Shown: in pieces, positions 10,714-18,900 of the stretch
Numbering within the stretch: position 1 is the stretch's first letter
Layout of the letters: every line of letters starts with the position of its first letter
Assembly: GCA_001970955.1 (NCBI GenBank)
Contig: MPUH01000321.1
Coordinates: forward strand, 1 to 64,000
Length of the DNA: 64,000 bases
Source of the DNA: Stentor coeruleus
Taxonomy: Eukaryota > Ciliophora > Heterotrichea > Heterotrichida > Stentoridae
Direction of reading: 5' to 3'
Translations under genes and position numbers: made by a program
The notes under the pieces: model-generated
What the model was told of the DNA's origin: nothing
Seen by the model: the letters and a program-made list of their open reading frames with translations, nothing else
The model's database searches: none

Positions 10714-12513
10714 ATGCTAGATAAAAGGGCATACCATTCAGTTTCTTCCTGTGAAAGAGAAGTTTCATTTGATTTGCTAATAAAGTCCAGATCTCCACTT
10801 TCTGCTTTTAAAACAGAAAGCCCTAGTATATCAAATATCCCAGAAACCCTAGAAAATTATAGCAGTCCTAACGATCACTCAAGAAAATGCTCAGCTTATA
10901 GTATCCCATTAAAACCTTCTCGAAATGATTTTTTATGCAAAACTCGTCATAATTCAAGTGATATTTCCTGTTTAAACTGTTTAAGACTTGAAAAAGACTT
11001 AGAGGCAACGAAAATACAGCTGGGCAAAAACACAGATAAAATGGCTACTGCAGAAAAACACGTTAAGCAATATGAAAGTTTGTTGAAAATCAAAGATATG
11101 AGGCTTATTGAAAAAGAAAATTCTCTTGATAATAGGATGATAGAAATAGAGGAAAAGAGTGAAAAGATAAGAATAGGCTTAGAGGAGATGGATGAAGAAA
11201 AAAACAGATGGGATAAGGAGTATAAAAGGCAGATGCAAGAGATTAATGATTGTAGAGAAAGTTTGAAAGTGCAGGAAGCTGAACTTGAAATTAAAAAAGA
11301 TCATCTAGCCCAAGAAGAAGCCAAAATCTATGAGCAGTTTCTAGCCATTGAAGACTTAAAAAGTGTTCTAAAATCCCAAGAAGAAACTATATTCCAAGAA
11401 AAAAAATACCTTCAAGACTACTATACTGAAAAACTTAAAGCAGTAGAAGAGCTTAAAGTTCATTCAGAACAACGTCTAAAAGACTATGACAGTTTATACA
11501 AAACTCCAATAAAAACCAATTTAGACCTAACTTTAGAAGGGATAGAAAATATATCTTTTGACAAATTAGAATATACTGGAAGCATAGATGGGATAAGAGA
11601 CTGCATTTTTTCTTCAAGAAAACAGAGCAAAAGAGCTACAAAATGTACTTGTCAACAAGATAAAGAAATAGATGCAAAAAGCATAAATGATGAAGGTAAA
11701 ATCTCTGAGTCCGAACAGTCTTTTGTCTGCTCTATTGATTGGTTAGATTTTGGAAGTAAAACTATTATCACTGAAGAAATCCAACAACATGAATTACCAA
11801 AAATCACAATCCCAGCATTCCAAAAAATCATAGACAAATACGAAGCTACTCTTTCCCATCTTCAAGAAAACTTAAAATCTAAAGAAATTTCATACAATGA
11901 AGAAATCAGTCAATTTAATCAACAAATTTCTCAACAAACAACTCAAATAGAAACATTAAATAAAAAAATCCAGATACTAGAAAATGATAATAACAATTTG
12001 ATATCTAAAATTATTGAAGCACAAGAAAAAGGAAAACTTCTTCAAGTGGCAAATCAGGAACTGATTAAAAAATATGGGGAAAATGAAGATCTTGATTTAG
12101 AAATTAATATAGAACATACTGGGCTTATAGGAGAAATGGTTCGAGAGTTGGAAATACGTTTGAAAAGTGTTGTGGAAAAAGAACAAGCTTTAAATGATAG
12201 GGAAAAAGAGTTAGTTTTGAAAGAAAATGATGTGAGGAATAATGCTGAATGTTTACAACTTATGTATGAAGATTATCAAAATGATAAATATGAATTGACC
12301 TTGGATAAAGAAGAACTTTTTGAAATGAAAGCAGCAGCTGTAGAATTGGAAAAAAAACATAAGGAAAGAGATGGATTACTGATTATAAAAGAAAAGGAGT
12401 TAATTAAATTGAAAGAAGAGCTGATTGAGAAAGAAAGATTGATAACGGCGAAGCTGTATAAAATTCCAATGAAAGGGTTTAAAAGATTGAATACTCATTT
12501 GGCTAATATATAA
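10714..12513 (+). CDS. 599-aa coiled-coil protein
   Basis: Single-exon frame. The first ~85 residues are Ser-rich and low in structure, ending in a small Cys motif (ISCLNCLR). From ~residue 88 to ~255 and again from ~365 to the end it is nearly continuous heptad-like coiled coil (e.g. KSEKIRIGLEEMDEEKNRW, ISQFNQQISQQTTQIETLNK), broken by a spacer that includes CTCQQD and a Trp-containing acidic patch (SIDWLDFG). Such proteins are typical structural parts of centrioles, basal bodies or cortical fibres in ciliates, but nothing here identifies a specific family. The next gene starts only 64 nt after its stop on the same strand, so the promoter of the downstream gene must be very short or lie within this gene. 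Confidence 0.85.
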   Translation: MLDKRAYHSVSSCEREVSFDLLIKSRSPLSAFKTESPSISNIPETLENYSSPNDHSRKCSAYSIPLKPSRNDFLCKTRHNSSDISCLNCLRLEKDLEATKIQLGKNTDKMATAEKHVKQYESLLKIKDMRLIEKENSLDNRMIEIEEKSEKIRIGLEEMDEEKNRWDKEYKRQMQEINDCRESLKVQEAELEIKKDHLAQEEAKIYEQFLAIEDLKSVLKSQEETIFQEKKYLQDYYTEKLKAVEELKVHSEQRLKDYDSLYKTPIKTNLDLTLEGIENISFDKLEYTGSIDGIRDCIFSSRKQSKRATKCTCQQDKEIDAKSINDEGKISESEQSFVCSIDWLDFGSKTIITEEIQQHELPKITIPAFQKIIDKYEATLSHLQENLKSKEISYNEEISQFNQQISQQTTQIETLNKKIQILENDNNNLISKIIEAQEKGKLLQVANQELIKKYGENEDLDLEINIEHTGLIGEMVRELEIRLKSVVEKEQALNDREKELVLKENDVRNNAECLQLMYEDYQNDKYELTLDKEELFEMKAAAVELEKKHKERDGLLIIKEKELIKLKEELIEKERLITAKLYKIPMKGFKRLNTHLANI

Positions 12514-12577
12514 ACAAGATGATATATGATTTATAGTAATTTGCATAATTTGATTGAATTTATACTAAATAATCCGC

Positions 12578-14050
12578 ATGATTGAGCATAGCTTAAAAGA
12601 TGACGTAAAAGCTTTTGAAGACATCAAAACTTACACCCGTAAATTTACCAAGCCCCGACACACTCGTGCTGAAAAAACCCTTGGGCACTTTTCCTGCCCC
12701 TGTTCAGTCTGTAATACCAAATTCCAAAAACCACCTTCATATAACATATCAATAGAAAATAAAGAACATTTAGCTAATACCCAAGGTAAAGAAAAATCTT
12801 TTACTTGGCTACTAAGAGAACTAGGAAAAGCAAGTCAAACAATGTCAATAAAAGTTAACATCCCAGAAACTGTTGTTTTTCATAAAAGTAAAGCAAATTT
12901 TCTTTTATATCAACACTCAGATCGGACGTTAAAAATGACATCCACAAGCCAAAGCCTAAAACTTTCTGAACTGAGAAAATTCTTAACCCAAGCATCAAAG
13001 CATCATAAACGTGAAGAAAATCCTGAAGGTCATCATCATTCATCTCAAAACTATGGTAAAGAAGTTGTTTTGGTTAGATATTTAGGTAAAAGTCAAGATA
13101 ATGAGCTAGCTTTTTTATCCCCAGCAAATGAAAATGGAGCACTTCGGGTCATGCAAGAAATCGAGTTTTCTGAACTTATGCATGAAAGGCCAGGGAGTTC
13201 TGTGTGGAAACGAATATCATATATACAAACAGTAGTTAAATGTAAAGGAGGAATAGGAGAAACACATATTATGAAGTATTATAAACATGATGAAAATGAT
13301 AAAAAAGGAATTTTTGATATCCAACAAGCAGGTCAAGATGATAGTGAAGGCTTTGAATTAGGATTTATTGATGATATACAGAAATATAGTGAGTTTATAT
13401 GTAAAAGAATAGCTTATGTATTGTTGGCTAATGCAAAAAAGGATTTATTAAGAATGAATGCTGAGTTTATAGTTGATGATAATGGGAAAATGTGGTTAAC
13501 TTATGCTACAAGAATTTCTGTAAAGGATATAAGGGAAGAAAACTATGAGAAAGTTCTGTTTAAAAGGGTTCAGCTGAGGAGTTCAGAAACTAAAGAACGG
13601 CTTGATAAAGAAATATGTTGGACTGAAGGGGATACAACAGGACCTAATCAGTTAAGAATGCTTTCGGTTATGAAAAAACATTATATTGACTTGAAAAAAC
13701 GTATTGGTATTGAAGACTTGATAAGAGAAAAACCTAAAGATTCTCTTTCAAACCTAGCTTTTTCTCAACTACACCCTTACGCTCAGTATACCCTAAACGA
13801 TCTTATCGACCCTGAAAGCTCAAATAAACAGTTTAAAGATATCAAACCAAGAAGGTCATCAAAACCTTTAAATCCTAGAAGATCTCATAGCAGAATTAAT
13901 ATTGAAAATCCTACAAAAAGTCTTTCTAAAAGCAAAATACACACAAGCTCATGTAGGGCGGTATCACAACACAAGCAAAGATCTTTTGAGAATTTAAAAA
14001 CATGTCTTACAACAAGTAAAACTTCTGCTTATGCTATTTATTATATATAA
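12578..14050 (+). CDS. Unknown 490-aa protein with CxCxxC motif
   Basis: Starts 64 nt after the preceding gene. A Cys cluster CPCSVC (C40, C42, C45) near the N-terminus could bind zinc, but a fourth ligand is not obvious. The middle (residues ~100-330) is a mixed alpha/beta domain with conserved-looking runs: VVLVRYLGKSQDNELAFLSP, VWKRISYIQTVVKCKGG, FICKRIAYVLLANAKKDLL and FIVDDNGKMWLTYATRI. The last run has the look of a domain core (acidic turn, then W, then a hydrophobic strand). The C-terminal ~80 residues are basic, Ser-rich and disordered. No membrane segments. I do not recognise the family. Its stop is only 6 nt from the stop of the convergent gene at 14057. Confidence 0.8.
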   Translation: MIEHSLKDDVKAFEDIKTYTRKFTKPRHTRAEKTLGHFSCPCSVCNTKFQKPPSYNISIENKEHLANTQGKEKSFTWLLRELGKASQTMSIKVNIPETVVFHKSKANFLLYQHSDRTLKMTSTSQSLKLSELRKFLTQASKHHKREENPEGHHHSSQNYGKEVVLVRYLGKSQDNELAFLSPANENGALRVMQEIEFSELMHERPGSSVWKRISYIQTVVKCKGGIGETHIMKYYKHDENDKKGIFDIQQAGQDDSEGFELGFIDDIQKYSEFICKRIAYVLLANAKKDLLRMNAEFIVDDNGKMWLTYATRISVKDIREENYEKVLFKRVQLRSSETKERLDKEICWTEGDTTGPNQLRMLSVMKKHYIDLKKRIGIEDLIREKPKDSLSNLAFSQLHPYAQYTLNDLIDPESSNKQFKDIKPRRSSKPLNPRRSHSRINIENPTKSLSKSKIHTSSCRAVSQHKQRSFENLKTCLTTSKTSAYAIYYI

Positions 14051-14056
14051 GCTATA

Positions 14057-14401
14057 CTAAAATTTACTAATTAAATATTCTTCAAGTTTAGCAAACTCAT
14101 CATCAACATAAGATGAGAGTGGAGATGGATGATAGGATTCTTTTTGTGAGAATTGTGATAAGTTGTTTGACAAAATGAACTCTTTTAATAGGTTGTTATC
14201 CTTTTTAAGTTTAGCTATTCTTGAATGCAGACGTTTGATTTCTAGTGCTTCAGTGTCAAAGTTTGAGAAGATTTTCGGGATTTCAGAATATTTTTTACCT
14301 CGATGCCTTACTTGGAACTGTAACTGTGGGCCGAAGATTGAGGTTGGTGATGATTCCTGAGTACCGAGGCTTGATTTTCTTCTTGTGATTTTTGGCAGCA
14401 T
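14057..14401 (-). CDS. Unknown 114-aa protein with short coiled coil
   Basis: Small complete frame from the ATG at 14401. The first ~40 residues are basic and disordered (MLPKITRRKSSLGTQE); a helix follows at ~48-75 (EALEIKRLHSRIAKLKKDN), then an acidic tail (YVDDEFAKLEEYLI). It is convergent with the 490-aa gene, with only 6 nt between stops, so the two transcripts probably overlap at their 3' ends. A protein this short cannot be assigned. The coherent composition and G-poor 5' flank on the coding strand support it as a gene. Confidence 0.6.
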   Translation of the reverse strand: MLPKITRRKSSLGTQESSPTSIFGPQLQFQVRHRGKKYSEIPKIFSNFDTEALEIKRLHSRIAKLKKDNNLLKEFILSNNLSQFSQKESYHPSPLSSYVDDEFAKLEEYLISKF

Positions 14402-14713
14402 ATTAATTTTATAAGTTTTTTGAGTTATGAAATATTTTGGTTTAGGATAAAAACTGGGTGTTAATATAATTACTATAATATAAAATAGAAATAAGATTTA
14501 TAGTATAACAATTGAAATAATATATAATAACTGTTATTCTAACATACATAACCTAACTATTTTGATATATAAAAAAAGCATTTCTTATAACAACATATCC
14601 TCTATTTCATCAATTTTTCTATAAAACCCTACATTTTATCTTCTCCACCAACAATTTGTATCAATAAAAATCTATAACTATGACTAAAAATCTAAAAATA
14701 ATCTAAACTAACT
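14402..14713. other. Spacer between two minus-strand genes
   Basis: 312 nt of AT-rich sequence; the right part is C-rich on +. It contains the 5' flank of the 114-aa gene and the 3' flank of the secreted protein gene. No other signal was seen. Confidence 0.6.
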
Positions 14714-15697
14714 CTAAAGACTCAAGCTCTGATAAGACTTTTTAATCTCTTTAAATTCTGCATGCAATGCTGTTTCAACACAATAGTCCATATCAACCAA
14801 TACAGGGTATTCCCATACTAATTTAGTCCAATATAGCAGTTTGATCTTATTACTATACCCCCACCAATCTTTAATACATTTATCAGCTCTTCTTCTCATA
14901 GTATTGCATTTATGTATCGCTTTTCCACTATGCCATTTTTTGCTTATCTCTAAAAAGCTTAGATACTCGCTTTCTCCAGGAAGAACATCACAATATTTAT
15001 CAGCATTTTCATTATGTCCACATGAACAGACTCCTTCAGAAACATAATTATAAAGTTTATCTCCTTGTGAGTTACAATCTCCTGATGATGAACATAAAAC
15101 TGGATTTGAAGATTTCTTACCAATTGGATCTAAGCATGTATATGTTGAATTTACTAGTCCACATGAGTTAGAATTACATGCATAGTTTCTACCTTTAGAA
15201 CAAGAATAGACTTGAGTACCTGAGGATAATGAGCTATAAGCTATACATGTTGAGTTATCACAAATAGCATTGTTTACACAATTGAAATCAGAAGTACAGC
15301 CACTTTGACCTTCTTGGATAAGTTTCTTGCATATATGGTTTGAGTTGCAGTAATAGCCTGGGGAGCACATATGACTATCAGCGCATTCTTCATCTGCGGC
15401 GGCTCCTTGACATACGTTGTTTTTGCATCCGAAAACTGAATAAAGGCAATCGTTTTCTTCAGAGCATTTCTCTCCAGGATAAGCATACTCTTTATCAGGC
15501 ACTCTACAGTAACTTTCAGCCTTTTCAGTAAAATCACAATAGTTTTCTACTTTATCTTCACAGGGAGAGACATAGTATCTAGAGTCTGAATATACACTAC
15601 AAGCACCTTCGCTTAGAGTGATTTTTTTTTCAGTGCAACCGTATTTAGGACAAGCAGCAGATACACAAGTTATCAGAAAAATAAACATTATAGACAT
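14714..15697 (-). CDS. Secreted cysteine-rich protein, Dickkopf-like Cys modules
   Basis: Complete frame of 327 aa. An N-terminal signal peptide (MSIMFIFLITCVSA, cleavage near A14/A15) is followed by a mature protein with about 30 Cys. Residues ~75-145 carry repeated modules with the spacing C..E.DC....FGC.NN.C, then C.....CSPG..C..N.IC, then C.SDFNC....IC, as in Dickkopf/EB-type disulphide modules. Residues ~160-235 are further Cys-rich. The last ~80 residues are helical with Trp (KWHSGKA, KDWWGYSNK). No membrane anchor is visible, so a secreted or granule-content protein is likely; heterotrichs have large families of these. It is divergent from the kinesin gene 229 nt away. Specific role unknown. 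Confidence 0.85.
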   Translation of the reverse strand: MSIMFIFLITCVSAACPKYGCTEKKITLSEGACSVYSDSRYYVSPCEDKVENYCDFTEKAESYCRVPDKEYAYPGEKCSEENDCLYSVFGCKNNVCQGAAADEECADSHMCSPGYYCNSNHICKKLIQEGQSGCTSDFNCVNNAICDNSTCIAYSSLSSGTQVYSCSKGRNYACNSNSCGLVNSTYTCLDPIGKKSSNPVLCSSSGDCNSQGDKLYNYVSEGVCSCGHNENADKYCDVLPGESEYLSFLEISKKWHSGKAIHKCNTMRRRADKCIKDWWGYSNKIKLLYWTKLVWEYPVLVDMDYCVETALHAEFKEIKKSYQSLSL

Positions 15698-15926
15698 TCT
15701 ATTTAAGAATATAGATTTTATTAGAAAAAATAGTTTTTGCTATATGGAATTTATGATATTTTTAATAAGCATTTTTAGAAGCTGCTTTTTGGTTTAAGTT
15801 ATATGCTAATATTTTGTACAAAAAAATCATGTGAAATCCTGTATCCTAAAAACAATCATCTATACAATAAATTTGAATACTATCTAAATATTTTCATATA
15901 TATACTTGTTATTATTCATAATTTAA

Positions 15927-18900
15927 ATGTCTGATTTCAAAGACAATGTTCGAGTAGCACTTCGAATCCGCCCACTTAATGCTAAAGAATCAAATGAAAA
16001 CGCCACAAAGTGTGTCAGTATAGTAGAGTCCAAGACAATATTACTTGATACTAAGCCCGAGGCAAAAAGTTTTACATACGATTTTGTTGCAGGCGAAGAT
16101 ATCAGCCAAGATTCAATCTTTGAAATGGTTGGAAAACCAATAACAACATCTTGTATTAAAGGTTATAATGGGACTATCTTTGCTTATGGTCAAACAGGTG
16201 CAGGGAAAACATTTACAATTCAAGGAGCAGGGTATGAAGAATACTCTTCTAGTTCAAAATGCAATTATCATTTAAGAGGAATACTTCCAAGATGTTTTGA
16301 ATATCTTTTTTCTTCAATAGCTGATGAAGTGTCAAAAAATAATGCTCAGTATTTGATAAAATGTAGCTATTTGGAAATTTATCAAGAAAATATTAATGAT
16401 TTGTTGGACCAGAATCCTCGTAGCTTACAGCTACGTGAAGATATGAAAAAAGGAGTTTATGTTGAAGGGCTTATTGAAGAAACTGTTCGTAATGCTATGG
16501 AAACATACAATCTTCTTAATATTGGTGCTCAAAATCGTCATGTTAGTTCAACAAGTATGAATAAAGAAAGTTCCCGTTCCCATTCCGTTTTCACAATGAT
16601 AATCGAAAGCAAATCCTCAATAGATGGTCTTGTAAATTTCAAAACAAGTCGTTTCCATCTTATCGATCTCGCAGGTAGTGAAAGACAAAAAGCTACAGAC
16701 TGTGCAGGAGAAAGGCTTAAAGAAGCAGGAATGATAAACAAATCCTTAAGCGCCCTTGGTAATGTTATAAATTCACTCGTCGATATATCAGAAGGTAAAT
16801 CTCGTCATGTTCATTATAGAGATTCAAAACTCACATTTTTGCTTAAAGATTCTTTAGGAGGGAATTCAAAAACTTTTATTATAGCAAATATAAGTCCAGC
16901 AGTATCAGCATTTGCAGAAACTTTATCAACATTAAAATTTGCCCAAAGAGCTAAAATGATAAAAAATACTGCAGTTGTTAATGAAGATGTTAGTGGCACG
17001 GTAAATTTATTAAAATATGAAATAAAAAAACTTAAAGATGAACTGCAGAATCAAAAAACTAATACAGAATTTACTGGGACTTGTCCTAAATGTAGCCTTT
17101 TATCAAACCGTAGCATAGAACTATATGATTTATTAGATAATACAAAAGAATTAGAGTTTCTTATTGAAAAAAATACAAAAATTAGAGTTAATTCTGAAAA
17201 ACAATTAGAAACTGTTATAAATGATAAGGAAAAACAAATTAAAGCCCTTAAAAGCGCTTTGGCTAAAGTTGAAAGTAAAGCTAATAATGATAAAATGGTC
17301 TTAAAGTTCAGAGATGCGACAATTGCTAAACTTCAAGTTGGTGTTGAATGTGATGAGACTGAAAATTTAAAAAAAGAAAATCTTTTATTAAGGGAACAAT
17401 TAGAAAATAACCCAGTAGCAGCACAATTGTTTGTAGAAAATGAAAAGTTAAAGGCTCAATGCGAGAATTTGAAAAAAGAGTGCAAATGGGAAGCTGAAAG
17501 TTGTTATGGAAGACTAAGAGATGGGCAGGATTATGCTGAAAGGTTAAGTGTTTTGGTTAAAAACTCAGCAATTGAGAAGGAGAAAATTATGCAGATGGTT
17601 GATGGGATGATAAAGGAAAATGATAAACTGAAAAGTTTGTTAGGGAAGAATGAGTCGGAAATAGAAACTAAGGTTAAGATTTTAGAAAATGAAAAAGAAG
17701 CTTTGATTACTAGGGTGAGGGGGTTATTGAAAAGATCAAAGAGTAGTTCAAGTTTGGAGGAGGAGGAAAATTTGCTTAAATCAGCTGAGAGGATTGAAGA
17801 GTTTTTTAGGACTTCATTATCTCCAACAAAAAGTCCTGATAGGTCACCGGAAAAATTGGAATTACCGAGCCAGGGCGAGGTGGAGGAACTTCAGAAACAA
17901 ATTGAAGAATTAAATGAAAAAGTTATGAATTCAAATAATAAAATCAAAAAATTAGAAGAAGAACTGACACAGAAAAATGAGGAAAATACTTTTTTGAAAG
18001 ATAAAAGTGAAAGCAAGGATAATACATTAAATCAAGCTTTGCAAGAAGTTGAAAATCTTACGGATTCATGTGAGTACTTAAAAAGCACAATAGAAAAACT
18101 CCAAGCTGAAATCAAAGATAAAAACGACCTTCTTATTGTAAGCGAAAACACAACCAAACGTCTTGAAACACAGATTTCAGAACTTCTCAGTTCATTAAAC
18201 TCAGCAGATAACACCCAAGAATGCGAAAACTTAACAAAAAAAATCGAGGAACTTGAAAAAACCAAAGAAAAACTTAGTAAAAAACATGCGAATTTGGCTA
18301 AAAACTTTTCTGAACTTGAAAATTTATATAAAATAGCTAAAGAGCAAGAAGCTGTTGAAAAAGAAAATGTTAGAGAATTGTATACAAAACTAGGGAATAC
18401 TATGGAAGAACTTGAAGAATTTAAAGATCGGGAACAAGGGATTTATGAGAAAATCGAGATTGCTGAAGAAGAAAAACTAAAAATTATAGAGAAAATGCAA
18501 AGAACTGAAGAAAAATACAAGAAATTTAAACAAGTGTCAAAAGAGTTGGAGAAGGAAAAAGCTCAAGTGGAAGAGAGGGTTGAAGTAATAAAGAAAGAAT
18601 TTGATGAGAAGATGATGAAAAATACTCAAGAAATCAAAGATAAAGAAAATGAGTTAAAGGAATTGATAAAGGTTGAGAGAGGAAAAAGTGAAGAAAATAT
18701 GAAGCTGAATAAGGAAAATGCGCAGATTAAAGAGAAAATCTGTGAGCTTAAAGAGGAAAATGACTTGAAAACTAAAGAAAATAATGATAAAACTAAGATA
18801 AACGAAAATCTCTTTAAAGAACTTGCTGATACTAAAGAAAAACATAATAAAACTCTAGAAGAAAATACTAAATTAAACATCAAAGTTGAGAATCTTGAAA

